The notes below the pieces were generated by a model. It saw only the letters and a list, made by a program, of their open reading frames with translations, had not been told where the DNA came from and ran no database searches. A program made the translations under genes and the position numbers. From Acetatifactor sp. (GTDB lineage Bacteria; Bacillota; Clostridia; Lachnospirales; Lachnospiraceae), in NCBI GenBank assembly GCA_016290775.1, contig JAEEVF010000015.1, positions 1 through 48,611 of the forward strand: a DNA stretch of 48,611 nt, written 5' to 3'. Of the stretch, positions 1 through 8,203 are shown in pieces (position 1 is the first letter of the stretch; each line of letters starts with the position of its first letter).

Positions 1-117
<117 letters not shown>

Positions 118-286
118 TTTTTTCCGGCCGGATCAACGATTTGTTAATCTGGCTTACTGTTTAAAGTTTTAGGTATTCGTTCTCAAAAATCTTCTGAGAT
201 CAGGCTGCCTAAGAGCCTTGTCTCTGGAATCTTTCGAGGTTGCATTGTTGTTCACTTATCAAGGTACGAGCAAGGCGGGACTTTGT

Positions 287-330
287 GCAAACCGTTTTGG
301 GAAAGCTTGCTTTCACAAAAACGGGTTTGT
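287..330 (-). repeat. Long hairpin in the rRNA leader
   Basis: An inverted repeat of about 20 bp per arm surrounds a 2-nt loop at 307-308. The inner six pairs are perfect (301-306 with 309-314) and the outer arms pair with two bulges. It sits between tRNA-Ser(GGA) and the 16S gene and has no T-run on the minus strand, so it is not an intrinsic terminator. A processing site, for example for RNase III, is an inference. Confidence 0.6.
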
Positions 331-358
331 GCAAAGGCACATTGTGCTAAGCCTTGAA

Positions 359-447
359 CGGAGAAGGAGGGATTTGAACCCTCGCGCCGCTATTAACGAC
401 CTGCACCCTTTCCAGGGGTGTCCCTTCGACCACTTGGGTACTTCTCC
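359..447 (-). tRNA. tRNA-Ser, anticodon GGA
   Basis: The minus strand reads a complete class II tRNA. The acceptor stem is GGAGAAG/CTTCTCC with discriminator G at 359. The anticodon loop CTGGAAA gives anticodon GGA (codons UCC/UCU), and there is a long variable arm and a T-loop GGTTCAAATCC. The length of 89 nt is typical for tRNA-Ser. No CCA is encoded. Confidence 0.96.
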
Positions 448-508
448 AAAATCGTCGATCATCAAAAAACCTTATGCAGTTAAGCAGGAGAATCTCTCTT
501 TCTCCCAG

Positions 509-594
509 CGGAGAGAGTGGGATTCGAACCCACGCGCCCTTGCGGACAAACGGTTTTCAAGACCGCCTCGTTATGACCACTTCGATATCTCTCC
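509..594 (-). tRNA. tRNA-Ser, anticodon TGA
   Basis: The minus strand reads a class II tRNA with acceptor GGAGAGA/TCTCTCC and discriminator G at 509. The anticodon stem-loop GGTCTTGAAAACC gives anticodon TGA (codon UCA and neighbours), with a long variable arm and T-loop GGTTCGAATCC. It is the first gene after the promoter at 626-654 and is followed 61 nt later by tRNA-Ser(GGA). Confidence 0.96.
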
Positions 595-625
595 AAAGTG
601 TCCCGCCTCATCAGCGGCAAATGTT

Positions 626-654
626 ATAATAGCAAATATGAAGGTCAATGTCAA
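626..654 (-). promoter_or_regulatory. Strong sigma-A promoter for tRNA-Ser genes and 16S
   Basis: On the minus strand TTGACA (649-654) and TATTAT (626-631) are separated by exactly 17 bp. Transcription would start near 619, about 25 nt before tRNA-Ser(TGA). The -35 begins 10 bp from the ispD-proximal side (ispD ends at 664). No better promoter was seen between the tRNAs and the 16S start. Confidence 0.85.
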
Positions 655-663
655 CCTCTTTTT

Positions 664-1443
664 TCAAAAAAAATCCTTGAAAAGAATGCTTGCAATCGCC
701 ATATCTTCGGGGGTTGTCACCTTCATGTTCGTATAGGCTCCCTCGGTCAGTTTCACCTTCACGTCCGTGAACAGTTCCACTACGCTCGCGTCGTCCGTAA
801 CAAGCCGCCCTTCCTTACCAAAACCAGCGTCAGAACTCCCTTCGGAGCGTTCCTTGCAGGCTTCCTCAAAGCTACGATATGCCTTAACGATCAGACTTCT
901 GTCAAACACCTGGGGCGTTTGCACGCACCAAACCGTTTTTCTCTCAGGCGTCTCTTTTGCGAATCCTTCTTCATCTGCGAGCTTTACCGTATCCTTCGAA
1001 GGCACGGCCGCCACGCATGCGCCGCATTCAAGCGCGTCCAGATAGGTTCTCTCCAGAATCTCCTCTGTCACAAAAGGTCTTACTCCGTCATGAATGAACA
1101 CCAGGTCCTTTCTTTCGCTTCGGTCCTGCAGGATCGCATCGATCCAGCGCATTGCATTTGCAACGGAAAAGCAACGCTCGCTCCCGCCCGGCAAAATGGT
1201 AGTTACCTTGCGGAATCCATACTTTTCAACGACGTCGCGGCGCATCCGTTCCATGTCGTCCTCGCCCGTCACAAGAATGCATTCGTCAATGAGGTTCGAC
1301 TGTTCCATGGTCCGCAGCGCATAGTAGATCAGCGGTTTTCCGCCAAGCAAAAGAAACTGCTTGGGCACGTCAGCCTTCATGCGGCTTCCCGTCCCGGCAG
1401 CAAGCACCACTGCTATGTTTCTCCCCTTGACCGTTCTTTCCAT
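664..1443 (-). CDS. ispD: 2-C-methyl-D-erythritol 4-phosphate cytidylyltransferase
   Basis: IspD joins CTP and MEP to form CDP-ME in the non-mevalonate isoprenoid pathway in the cytoplasm. The 259-residue protein shows the nucleotide-binding start AVVLAAGTGSRM with K28 (residues 11-28), HDGVRPF (118-124), QTPQVF (175-180), TDDAS (216-220) and NMKVTTPED (239-247), all in family order. An insertion rich in Gly and Ser at about 198-212 precedes TDDAS. The frame also opens at a TTG (1458), but that lies directly against GGAGGA. ATG at 1443 has GAGGG six nt upstream and fits the family start better. It is the last gene of a leftward run beginning with the YcxB-like gene. Confidence 0.95.
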   Translation of the reverse strand: MERTVKGRNIAVVLAAGTGSRMKADVPKQFLLLGGKPLIYYALRTMEQSNLIDECILVTGEDDMERMRRDVVEKYGFRKVTTILPGGSERCFSVANAMRWIDAILQDRSERKDLVFIHDGVRPFVTEEILERTYLDALECGACVAAVPSKDTVKLADEEGFAKETPERKTVWCVQTPQVFDRSLIVKAYRSFEEACKERSEGSSDAGFGKEGRLVTDDASVVELFTDVKVKLTEGAYTNMKVTTPEDMAIASILFKDFF

Positions 1444-1534
1444 CTGCGTCCCTCGCAATCCTCCAATGCACGCCCAGCCTATGCGTCCGCCACGCGCCCC
1501 TCGTTCTCCGCAAGCACCGTCTAGTCTATGACGT

Positions 1535-2554
1535 CTATCTTTCTCCGAGCTTTAGTCCCGGCACTGCATTTAAGTCATAGCCGCTTCTTACGCCCTTTAC
1601 GAATTCATAATATCCCGCCGCTCCGATCATTGCAGCATTGTCGGTGCAAAAGATCGGGGAGGGATGATAGAACCGGATCCCTTCTGCCGCGCAGCGCTCC
1701 TCAAAGGCCTTGCGCAAGGAAGAATTCGAAGCCACGCCGCCCGCGATCGCAAACTTGTCGAAATGATATTCCTTAACGGCGTGAATGGAATGCTCCACCA
1801 GCACGTCGATCACGGCCTTCTGGAAGGATGCGGCCACGTCCGCGCGATTTACTTCTTCGCCCTTCATCTGGCAGCCATTCAAGTAGTTCAGCACTGCAGA
1901 CTTTAATCCGCTGAAACTGAAATCATATTCGTTCTCATCGACCTTGGCGCGGGGGAATGCGATCGCATCAGGATTGCCTTCCTTCGAAAGCTTGTCGATC
2001 TTCGGACCTCCGGGATAGCCAAGGCCAATGGCTCTGGCAACCTTGTCAAATGCTTCGCCCGCCGCGTCATCACGCGTGCGGCCGATGATCTCATATTCTC
2101 CGTAATCCTTTACGACCACAAGGTGCGAGTGCCCGCCGGAAGCCACCAGGCAAACGAAGGGCGGCTCAAGCTCCTTGTTCTCGATGTAATTCGCACAGAT
2201 ATGCCCCTCAATGTGATGAACGCCAATCAGGGGAAGGCCCGTCGCGAAGCTGATGGCCTTTGCCTCGGAAACGCCCACGAGAAGCGCGCCCACGAGGCCG
2301 GGCCCATAGGTCACCGCGATGCCGTCCAGGTCTGTCAGCGTAACGCCCGCATCCGCAAGGGCCTGCTCGATGACCTGATTGATCTTCTCCACGTGCTTTC
2401 TCGATGCGATCTCAGGCACGACGCCGCCATATTCCGTATGCAGCGCGATCTGCGAATAGATCACGTTCGAAAGCACTTCCCTGCCGTTTTTTACGACGGC
2501 CGCGGCCGTCTCGTCACAGGAGCTTTCAATTGCAAGTAACGTTATATCCTTCAT
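1535..2554 (-). CDS. tsaD: tRNA N6-threonylcarbamoyladenosine transferase TsaD
   Basis: TsaD moves the threonylcarbamoyl group from the adenylate intermediate to A37 of ANN-decoding tRNAs, working with TsaB and TsaE. The 339 residues match the usual length. Visible features are the N-terminal ASKHA fold start ([15 protein letters not shown]), [11 protein letters not shown] near 84-94, the metal-binding HxxxH at H114/H118 (HIEGH), a glycine-rich FDKVAR...GYPGGP segment near 170-185, and [13 protein letters not shown] near the C-terminus. The start overlaps the rnz stop by four nt (ATGA), implying translational coupling. tsaB and tsaE lie upstream in the same run; the TsaC/Sua5 enzyme is not in the window. 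Confidence 0.97.
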   Translation of the reverse strand: MKDITLLAIESSCDETAAAVVKNGREVLSNVIYSQIALHTEYGGVVPEIASRKHVEKINQVIEQALADAGVTLTDLDGIAVTYGPGLVGALLVGVSEAKAISFATGLPLIGVHHIEGHICANYIENKELEPPFVCLVASGGHSHLVVVKDYGEYEIIGRTRDDAAGEAFDKVARAIGLGYPGGPKIDKLSKEGNPDAIAFPRAKVDENEYDFSFSGLKSAVLNYLNGCQMKGEEVNRADVAASFQKAVIDVLVEHSIHAVKEYHFDKFAIAGGVASNSSLRKAFEERCAAEGIRFYHPSPIFCTDNAAMIGAAGYYEFVKGVRSGYDLNAVPGLKLGER

Positions 2555-3468
2555 GATTCCTCATCCTCAAATTTCAGTTCCACGCTTCTGCCGTCGCGGG
2601 CCGTCACCACATTCGGGAAGATCTTGCGAAGGTCATCTAAGTAGTAATCCGCCTTGGGCATTGCGGGGCTGTAATGCGTCAGCCAAAGCTCTGGCACGCC
2701 TGCCTTCGCCGCGATCCTGCAGGCCTCCTGCATCATCATGTGACGGTGCTCCTTCGCCTTCGGGAAGTTTTCCTCATCGCCGTACATGCCCTCCAGGATC
2801 AAAAGGTCGCTCCCAACGGCATTCTCTTCTATGGACTGCGTGGGACGCGTGTCCGTGGAGTACGTGACCTTCAGGCCCTTTCTGTCAGCGCCCATCACCA
2901 TGTCCGGCGTAAAGGTGCGGCCATCCTGCTCGATCACTTCACCCTTTTGGAGTCTGCTCCAAAGCTTTAAGGGAATGTCCTGGGCGATCGCCCTGTCCTT
3001 GTCAAATCTGCCCGCGCGCGGAATCGAAAGGCTGTAACCATAGCACAGCACGTTATGATTTACGCGAAAGGCGCGGATCGTAAAACCATCAAAAGCAATG
3101 TCTTCCTGATCGCTGCTAAGTTCATGGAGCTTGATCTCAAAAGGAAGCTCCGGTGCGATCACGCGCAGGGAATTCACGACTCTCGCAAGGCCCTTCGGGC
3201 CAATGATCAGAAGCGGCTCCGTGCGTTCGGAATTTCCCATGGAAAGAAGAAGTCCCGGAAGGCCGCTGACGTGATCTGCATGATAGTGCGTAAGGCACAG
3301 CACGTCGATGGGCTTAGCGCTCAGTCCCTTTTCGCGCATGGCGATCTGCGTGCCCTCGCCGCAATCGATCAAGATCCCTTTTCCGTTATATTTCATCATC
3401 AGGGAGGTAAGCCATCTGTATGGCAGCGGCATCATGCCGCCCGTTCCCAAAAGACATACGTCTAACAT
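2551..3468 (-). CDS. rnz: Ribonuclease Z (MBL-fold tRNA 3' endonuclease)
   Basis: RNase Z cuts the 3' trailer of tRNA precursors lacking an encoded CCA, consistent with the tRNA genes here, none of which encodes CCA. The 305-residue form begins [11 protein letters not shown] and carries the zinc motif HYHADH at 61-66, an [10 protein letters not shown] segment near 160, YSTDTRPT near 222, and a late HRHMMMQEA histidine block with WLTHYSP. Three upstream in-frame Met or Met-like codons exist (to 3519), but the fold begins at LDVCLLG and GGGAAGG lies just ahead of ATG 3468. It overlaps tsaD by four nt. Length is close to the usual 305-310. Confidence 0.9.
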   Translation of the reverse strand: MLDVCLLGTGGMMPLPYRWLTSLMMKYNGKGILIDCGEGTQIAMREKGLSAKPIDVLCLTHYHADHVSGLPGLLLSMGNSERTEPLLIIGPKGLARVVNSLRVIAPELPFEIKLHELSSDQEDIAFDGFTIRAFRVNHNVLCYGYSLSIPRAGRFDKDRAIAQDIPLKLWSRLQKGEVIEQDGRTFTPDMVMGADRKGLKVTYSTDTRPTQSIEENAVGSDLLILEGMYGDEENFPKAKEHRHMMMQEACRIAAKAGVPELWLTHYSPAMPKADYYLDDLRKIFPNVVTARDGRSVELKFEDEES

Positions 3469-3576
3469 GTCCCTTCCCATCCTTTCTTTCATGTTCCGGT
3501 TGCCAGAGCAAGTTTCCAAGGCTTAGTTGCCAGCCCTTGCTTCCGGCGTTGATTGCGTGGTCTTGCCGTTTGCCGC

Positions 3577-4017
3577 TTAGCGCTTCCACATGATCAGCGC
3601 ATCCTCCTTGGGCTTGTCATAAAAGCCCGGCCGCACGCCCTCACCGCGAAATCCATGCTTTTCATAAAGGCGGATCGCAGGCTCGTTGCTGACACGGACC
3701 TCGAGGGTATATGCCGTGACGCCAAGGCGCGCTCCAAGTGCAAAGAGTTCATAAAGAAGCGCGTTGGCAATGCCCTGTCTTTGATAAGCACGGTCCACGC
3801 AGACCATGTCGATCTCGCCTTCGCCGAAGGAATCACAAAAGCCTGCAAAGCCAACGGCGCGGTCATCCGCCTCCGCCACAAGATAATGATAATATTCTTG
3901 CGTAAGGAGCCTCCGAAAGCCTTCCTCGGACCAGGGCTGCGAAAAGAGTTGTTCCTGGATCCTTGCAAGATCTGCGATATGTTTTTCACTGAGTGGTACG
4001 ATCTTTACGTCCTTCGT
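3577..4017 (-). CDS. rimI: Ribosomal protein S18-alanine N-acetyltransferase RimI (GNAT), start unusual
   Basis: A GNAT acetyltransferase that in its family acetylates the N-terminal Ala of S18. Core motifs are ARIQEQLFSQPWSEE at the N-terminus, the acetyl-CoA motif DRAYQRQGIANALL, and NEPAIRLYEKHGF near the C-terminus. Its position behind tsaB is the common arrangement. The start is odd: between the tsaB stop (4031-4033) and the GNAT core there is no in-frame ATG, GTG or TTG. A textbook GGGAGGG (4025-4031) stands 7 nt before an ACG codon at 4015-4017, which would give a 146-residue protein of normal length. The alternative is a TTG at 4158 deep inside tsaB, adding an unlikely Arg-rich 47-residue tail. 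The family call is firm and the start is not. Confidence 0.85.
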   Translation of the reverse strand, partial: TKDVKIVPLSEKHIADLARIQEQLFSQPWSEEGFRRLLTQEYYHYLVAEADDRAVGFAGFCDSFGEGEIDMVCVDRAYQRQGIANALLYELFALGARLGVTAYTLEVRVSNEPAIRLYEKHGFRGEGVRPGFYDKPKEDALIMWKR

Positions 4018-4030
4018 AGGCTTGCCCTCC

Positions 4031-4768
4031 CTAAACGGACTGTGCAGAGCGCTCTTCCTTTTCGCGCTCTGCCTGGCTCTTTCGAAGATAGGTCGGCTGA
4101 TGCGCCGCCGCTGAAACCGTCTTCCCTTGTGAGTAATATATTTCCCCAAGTGCCGCAATGCTGGCAGCGCGCTGTGCGTTCACGTGCGCAGGCGCAAAGG
4201 AGAACGGCACGCTGCATTCCTTGCGGATCACTTCACTGAACACCGGCACGCCGTCGCCAAGGAACACCACCTTGCGGTTGAGCTTTTCAAGCTGCGACAA
4301 AAGCTCATGAATGTCCATGGCGGTCTGCGCGAGCACCTCTCTTGGCAACGCCTTGAATTCCAGCGATCCGTCGGGCTCCTCTTCGAATTCATATACTGCC
4401 GTATAAACTTGATTTCTTCTTGCGTCCATGATAGGGCAGACCAACGCATTGCTGCCACACAGGTTGTAGGCAAGGCCCTCCAGCGTCGGTACCTCGATCA
4501 GAGGCTTATCCAGCGCAAGCCCAAGACCCTTGGCCGTTGCGGAGCCGATGCGAAGGCCCGTAAAAGAACCGGGGCCTGCACAGATCGCGATCGCATCAAG
4601 CGTCGACAGGTCTAACTCGATCATCTTCTTTAATTCGTCCAGCATGGGGAGCAGCGTTTGCGAATGCGTCTTTTTGTAATTCGTCGTGTACTCGCCAAGG
4701 AGCACGCCGTCGTTTGTTACGGCAACGCTCGCCACAAGCCCTGAACTGTCAATCCCAAGAATTTTCAT
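4031..4768 (-). CDS. tsaB: t6A synthesis protein TsaB
   Basis: TsaB is an inactive ASKHA-fold paralogue of TsaD that forms the TsaB-TsaD-TsaE complex for tRNA threonylcarbamoylation. The 245 residues start with MKILGIDSSGLVASVAV, then show HSQTLLPMLDELKK near 35-48, AICAGPGSFTGLRIG near 61-75 and LICPIMDARRNQVYTAVY-like text near 109-127. The C-terminal tail is rich in Glu, Arg and Ser. A GGAAG lies about 8 nt before the ATG. tsaE ends 19 nt upstream and rimI begins right after the stop, so the three genes are one translational unit. Confidence 0.95.
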   Translation of the reverse strand: MKILGIDSSGLVASVAVTNDGVLLGEYTTNYKKTHSQTLLPMLDELKKMIELDLSTLDAIAICAGPGSFTGLRIGSATAKGLGLALDKPLIEVPTLEGLAYNLCGSNALVCPIMDARRNQVYTAVYEFEEEPDGSLEFKALPREVLAQTAMDIHELLSQLEKLNRKVVFLGDGVPVFSEVIRKECSVPFSFAPAHVNAQRAASIAALGEIYYSQGKTVSAAAHQPTYLRKSQAEREKEERSAQSV

Positions 4769-4787
4769 ATGCTACACTTCCATTCCT

Positions 4788-5237
4788 TTATCCGATGCGT
4801 TCCACCGTGATCTTCCGAAAATCAAAGCCCTTGGAAAGGTCCTTTTCGATCGTCACCTGCACGTGCTTTTCCGGCAGGATCTCTTCGATCAGATTTGCCC
4901 ATTCGATCATGCTGACGCCCTGGCCGAAAACATATTCTTCAAAGCCGATCTCGTCCATTTCGGAAGGGTCCGAAATTCGGTAGACGTCGAAATGATAAAA
5001 CGGAAGGCGGCCTTCCTCATAGACCTGCAGGATCGTGAACGTGGGACTGTTCACGTGATCCTGGATGCCGAGGCCCTTTGCAAACCCTTGCGTGAAAACG
5101 GTCTTTCCAACGCCAAGGTCTCCGATCAGGGTGTAGACCTCGCCAGGCTTCGCCTCTTTGCCGATGCGTTCGCCAAGCGCCGCAGTCTCCTCGGCGTCAT
5201 GGCTTTCAAATTCTAAAATGTTTTGATTCTCTGGCAT
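4788..5237 (-). CDS. tsaE: t6A synthesis ATPase TsaE
   Basis: TsaE is a small P-loop ATPase needed for turnover of the TsaBD complex. The Walker A motif GDLGVGKT lies at 39-46, followed by VNSPTFTI and YHFDVYRI typical of the family, and EWAN near 112. An in-frame ATG at 5249 has only a weak AAAAG before it. ATG 5237 has GGAG seven nt upstream, so I prefer the 149-residue form (family about 150). It lies 29 nt behind the YcxB-like gene and 19 nt before tsaB. Confidence 0.94.
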   Translation of the reverse strand: MPENQNILEFESHDAEETAALGERIGKEAKPGEVYTLIGDLGVGKTVFTQGFAKGLGIQDHVNSPTFTILQVYEEGRLPFYHFDVYRISDPSEMDEIGFEEYVFGQGVSMIEWANLIEEILPEKHVQVTIEKDLSKGFDFRKITVERIG

Positions 5238-5266
5238 TGCTTTCTCCATCTTTTCTTGCTTACGAT

Positions 5267-5743
5267 TTACGAACGGATCTTGACCTTTTGCGGCGGCATA
5301 TGCGTCGAGATCACTTCGATCAGCGCATCCTTTTGGTCTCCGAGCTGCGCCTTCGGGAAAATGCTGGCGTTCCTGCCGGAGGTATATAATATAATGCTCC
5401 GCGGCGTCGATACGGCCTTCACCATGCCTTCCCAGGATTGGCTCTCGCTCACTTCACCTTGAGAGACGGTCACGCCCTCGTCGTCGAGGACATAGTGGAG
5501 AGGCTTTTGAAACGCCTCGTTGGCGCTCCATTGAAGCTTGCTTTTTGTATATAGCGTGATCGGCAGATAAAGCAAAATGACAAGTCCTGCAATGACAAGG
5601 AGCCACTTTTGCGCAAGGAACCCTGCGACCACAAAAAGCGCGCCCGCGGTGCTGCCGATAATGCCGCTCGTGCCGTGATAGGTATGCATCAGCACATAAT
5701 CATAAAGATCCGCCGCCGTGACCTGAATATCCGTTTCAACCAT
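5267..5743 (-). CDS. YcxB-like membrane protein
   Basis: 158 residues with two adjacent hydrophobic segments (about 27-44 and 47-65), followed by a soluble C-terminal part with HYVLDDEGVTVSQGEVSESQSWEGMVKAV and IILYTSGRNASIFPK. That pattern resembles the YcxB-like C-terminal domain, whose function is not known. It is the first gene of the tsaE-ispD run and begins about 40 nt after the ribU terminator. A role in t6A synthesis is not implied. Confidence 0.7.
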   Translation of the reverse strand: MVETDIQVTAADLYDYVLMHTYHGTSGIIGSTAGALFVVAGFLAQKWLLVIAGLVILLYLPITLYTKSKLQWSANEAFQKPLHYVLDDEGVTVSQGEVSESQSWEGMVKAVSTPRSIILYTSGRNASIFPKAQLGDQKDALIEVISTHMPPQKVKIRS

Positions 5744-5781
5744 GGGACTTCCTTCCTCGCGAAAGCTTCGCGAACCTCTTC

Positions 5782-5809
5782 AAAAAAGCACCTACGGCGT
5801 AGGTGCTTT
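5782..5809 (-). terminator. Intrinsic terminator after ribU
   Basis: A perfect 10-bp stem (AAAGCACCTA with TAGGTGCTTT, 5785-5794 and 5800-5809) with a 5-nt loop is followed on the minus strand by six T (5787 down to 5782). It lies 57 nt after the ribU stop. Confidence 0.9.
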
Positions 5810-5865
5810 ATCCTATGAAGTCATTATAGATTTATCTTTCTTAAAAAGCAAGAACTATTTGCCCC

Positions 5866-6522
5866 TTACAAAACCTTGATCATCACAAGGAACCACAGAA
5901 GGAAGCTGACAAAGAGTGCCAGGGAAAGAAGTATGAACCCAATCTGGAACTTGCCCTTCTGGTCCTCTTTCTTTTCTGCAAGGCCGGTCTTGCGCAGTGC
6001 GGTCACGATAGGCTTGTAGATGAGAAGCGTGATGCTCGCGTTGATGCCACCCTTCACAAGGTTGAAGGGAAGGAACACGGGGATCAGCATGCCTGCTACC
6101 TGCTCACGAGAAACACCCATGTAGAACGGCGTAATGATATAATTCCAAAGGATCATGACTGCCACCATGGAAAGCACGCTGACGCCAAGGCCGATCAGTG
6201 CGTTCCTTTTCGTGCGGGTCTTGTAGTAGATGCATGCGGCGGGCAGCGCGAATGCAAGGGTTGAAACGACGTTCATCAGGAATCCGTAAAGGCCCGTGTT
6301 GCTGATGGTGACCATTTCGATAAAGGACGTGAGCACGGAGATCAGGATGCAGGCCACCGGACCATAGACAAAGCCTGCGGTCACGATCAGGGCATCCTTG
6401 GGCTCGTAGCTAAGGAAGCCGCTGACGTTCGGGATCCATTTGGTCGCGATGACACTGACGTAAGCCAGTGCGGTGAACATGCCGAGTGCGGCAACGTAAC
6501 GGGGTGACATTTTGTTTTTCAT
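5866..6522 (-). CDS. ribU: Riboflavin ECF transporter S component RibU
   Basis: RibU is the membrane substrate-binding subunit that captures riboflavin and works with a shared EcfA-EcfA'-EcfT module, not present here. The 218 residues are mostly hydrophobic with about six transmembrane stretches. ECF-S features include an N-terminal MFTALAYVS segment, KWIPNVSGFLSYEPKDALIVTAGFVYGP near 28-55, and FNLVKGGINASITL near 152-166. An additional hydrophobic C-terminal segment (about 194-217) extends the protein beyond the usual 190-200 residues. The start is fixed by AAGGAGG seven nt before ATG 6522. The FMN riboswitch upstream supports the substrate. Confidence 0.92.
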   Translation of the reverse strand: MKNKMSPRYVAALGMFTALAYVSVIATKWIPNVSGFLSYEPKDALIVTAGFVYGPVACILISVLTSFIEMVTISNTGLYGFLMNVVSTLAFALPAACIYYKTRTKRNALIGLGVSVLSMVAVMILWNYIITPFYMGVSREQVAGMLIPVFLPFNLVKGGINASITLLIYKPIVTALRKTGLAEKKEDQKGKFQIGFILLSLALFVSFLLWFLVMIKVL

Positions 6523-6611
6523 TTGGTTTTCCTCCTTCTTGGCAGGATCGCTGCCTTGGTTTGAATTTGGAAAATTCTTCTTAAGTTGTTCGCATGCATT
6601 TCCTTCGGAAT

Positions 6612-6641
6612 AAAAAAGCCCTGAACGATAAGGTTCAGGGC
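6612..6641 (-). terminator. Riboswitch expression-platform terminator
   Basis: A perfect 9-bp stem (GCCCTGAAC with GTTCAGGGC) and 6-nt loop is followed by six T on the minus strand (6617-6612). It lies between the FMN aptamer and ribU, so FMN-bound RNA should terminate here before the ribU coding region. Confidence 0.9.
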
Positions 6642-6692
6642 GCTTTCACCACACGAAATGCAGGCCGGTCAAACATCGATCGGACATGCAAA

Positions 6693-6803
6693 CGTTTCTT
6701 CTTTCATCCAGACTTTACTGTTGGTTTCGGAGTTTCACCGAATCTGCCAAATGGCTCGCGGACTGTACCGCCAGTAGGGAATCGCACCCAACCCTGAAGA
6801 ATT
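6693..6803 (-). promoter_or_regulatory. FMN riboswitch (RFN element)
   Basis: The minus strand carries the signature blocks of the RFN aptamer in order: GATTCCCTACTGGCGGTA, CAGTCCGCGAGCC, GATTCGGTGAAACTCCGAAA, CCAACAGTAAAGTCTGGATG and GAAAGAAGAA, which pairs back with TTCTTC at the 5' side (P1). Binding of FMN in such elements lowers riboflavin uptake or synthesis genes. Here it controls ribU through the terminator at 6612-6641. Confidence 0.97.
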
Positions 6804-6824
6804 TTCTATTTTGTTCCAAACGAT

Positions 6825-6853
6825 ACTTTACCACGCGCAGCGCCATATGTCAA
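6825..6853 (-). promoter_or_regulatory. Promoter for the FMN riboswitch and ribU
   Basis: Minus strand TTGACA (6848-6853) and TAAAGT (6825-6830) are separated by 17 bp, with the aptamer starting about 20 nt downstream. It lies just outside the first 97-bp repeat (6872). Confidence 0.8.
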
Positions 6854-6871
6854 CAATGATTCTGCCATAAC

Positions 6872-7161
6872 GTGCCAATGGGCGTGACCTTCGTCACGTC
6901 CCTCCCTGCTGTCGGGATCATGGAATGCTGCGCATTCCATGCCTTGGACGGTTCTTTTTGACACATTTGTGCCAATGGGCGTGACCTTCGTCACGTCCCT
7001 CCCTACGGTCGGGATCATGGAATGCTGCGCATTCCATGCCTTGGACGGTTCTTTTTGACACATTTGTGCCACTGGGCGTGACCTTCGTCACATCCCTCCC
7101 TACGGTCGGGATCATGGAATGCTGCGCATTCCATGCCTTGGACGGTTCTTTTTGACACATT
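6872..7161. repeat. Three tandem copies of a 97-bp palindrome-containing repeat
   Basis: Copies start at 6872, 6969 and 7066 (period exactly 97) and differ at only a few bases. Each begins GTGCCAATGGGCGTGACC (third copy GTGCCACTGG) and ends ACGGTTCTTTTTGACAC. Inside are two palindromes: CGTGACCTTCGTCACG and ATGGAATGCTGCGCATTCCAT-like arms. The outer ends match the 29-bp short repeat at 7202 and 15021-15127, so each unit looks like that repeat with an internal block inserted. Open frames across it have no coding features. A mobile REP- or MITE-like nature is an inference; no transposase is in the window. Confidence 0.9.
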
Positions 7162-7188
7162 GACACCCAGACCACAGGCATATATACT
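7160..7188 (+). promoter_or_regulatory. Promoter for the HAD phosphatase gene
   Basis: TTGACA (7160-7165) and TATACT (7183-7188) are 17 bp apart. The -35 begins at the last base of the third 97-bp repeat, so the array abuts or supplies part of the promoter. Confidence 0.7.
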
Positions 7189-7201
7189 GAAAGTGAAAAA
7201 T

Positions 7202-7242
7202 GTGCCAAAAAGAACCGTCCCCAGTGGCACGCCCAGTGGCAC
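7202..7242. repeat. Short GTGCCA...TGGCAC repeat in the 5' leader
   Basis: A 29-bp element at 7202-7230 starts GTGCCAAAAAGAACCGTCC and ends CCAGTGGCAC. The last 10 bases are repeated at 7233-7242. It is identical to the copies at 15072-15100 and, inverted, 15021-15049. It would form part of the transcribed leader of the phosphatase gene, and its end lies a few bases before the ribosome binding site. Confidence 0.9.
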
Positions 7243-7256
7243 GCAAGGAGAAAAAC

Positions 7257-8051
7257 ATGAAGAAGTTATTTTTATTTGACATTGACGGCACGATCGCCGT
7301 GGGCGATACGCTTTACGAGGGCAGTGCCGAGTTGCTTTCCTATATCGAGCGCATTGGCGGCAAGGCGTATTACATCACCAACAATTCCACCAAGAGCGCC
7401 ACGGATTACGTGAAGAAATTCCGCGAATGCTATCATCTCGAAACGACGAATGAGCAGTTTGTGACGTCGGGTTATCTGACGCTTCGTTTTCTTCTTCGGA
7501 ATTACGCGGACCGCACGATCTACTGCATGGGCACGCAGTCCTTTATCGACGAGCTGCGCCGTCACGGCCTGACGGTCACGGAAAAGTGCCAGCCAGACAT
7601 TGACTGCGTGGTCGTGGCATATGACAGCGAGCTTTCCTACGAGAAGCTTTGCGAGACCAGCAAGGTCTTGCTGACCATGGACGTGCCTTATTACGCCACC
7701 AATCCCGATCTTCGCTGTCCCGCGCCCTTTGGCTTTATTCCGGACTGTGGCGCAATGTGTGACCTTTTGGAGGCCACCACGGACAAGCACCCGACCTATC
7801 TGGGAAAGCCCAGCAAGAAGGTAGTGGACCTGTGCCTTTCGCTCTCTGGCTATACTCCCGAAGAGACGCTGGTCGTCGGCGACAGACTTTACACGGACAT
7901 CGCCTGCGGCATCAACGCCGGCGTGGACACCTGCGTGCTCTTTACCGGCGAGGCAAAGAAAAGCGACCTAAAGGACACGCCCTACAAGCCAACCTATGAA
8001 TTCGAAACCGTGAAAGACTTATGGCAGGCCTGTGAAGAAGGCCGCATCTAA
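7257..8051 (+). CDS. HAD-superfamily phosphatase, NagD-like
   Basis: 264 residues of the HAD hydrolase class IIA type that dephosphorylates small phosphoesters; the substrate cannot be told. Motif I DIDGT is at 8-12, motif II TNNST near 41-45, the motif III Lys is in LGKPSKK, and motif IV is GDRLYTDI. The frame opens at 7200 inside the short repeat, but AAGGAG six nt before ATG 7257 and the MKKLFLFDIDGT start fix the true start. It is a single gene on the plus strand, followed by tRNA-Val. Confidence 0.9.
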   Translation: MKKLFLFDIDGTIAVGDTLYEGSAELLSYIERIGGKAYYITNNSTKSATDYVKKFRECYHLETTNEQFVTSGYLTLRFLLRNYADRTIYCMGTQSFIDELRRHGLTVTEKCQPDIDCVVVAYDSELSYEKLCETSKVLLTMDVPYYATNPDLRCPAPFGFIPDCGAMCDLLEATTDKHPTYLGKPSKKVVDLCLSLSGYTPEETLVVGDRLYTDIACGINAGVDTCVLFTGEAKKSDLKDTPYKPTYEFETVKDLWQACEEGRI

Positions 8052-8076
8052 TGCACAGACTTCACCAAATTTCCAC

Positions 8077-8104
8077 TTGCTTTTTCGTGCGGGGATGTTA
8101 TAAT
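8077..8104 (+). promoter_or_regulatory. Promoter for tRNA-Val
   Basis: TTGCTT (8077-8082) and a perfect TATAAT (8099-8104) are 16 bp apart, and the tRNA begins 10 nt after the -10 box. Confidence 0.75.
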
Positions 8105-8113
8105 AAAAGCCAT

Positions 8114-8187
8114 GGAAGCATAGCTCAGCCGGGATGAGCGTTCGCCTCACACGCGAAAGGTCAGGAGTTCGAGCCTCCTTGCTTCCA
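8114..8187 (+). tRNA. tRNA-Val, anticodon CAC
   Basis: Acceptor GGAAGCA pairs with TGCTTCC, discriminator A is at 8187, the anticodon stem TTCGC/GCGAA encloses CTCACAC (anticodon CAC, codon GUG), and the T-loop is GGAGTTCGAGCCTCC. It is 74 nt long, with no encoded CCA (CTT follows). Confidence 0.95.
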
Positions 8188-8203
8188 CTTTTCTTTTTAA
8201 ACC

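Noticed and set aside
6806..7242. Overlapping open frames rich in KNRPRHGM and KEPSKAW text
   Set aside because: They are translations of the 97-bp and 29-bp repeats, with no ribosome binding site or protein features.
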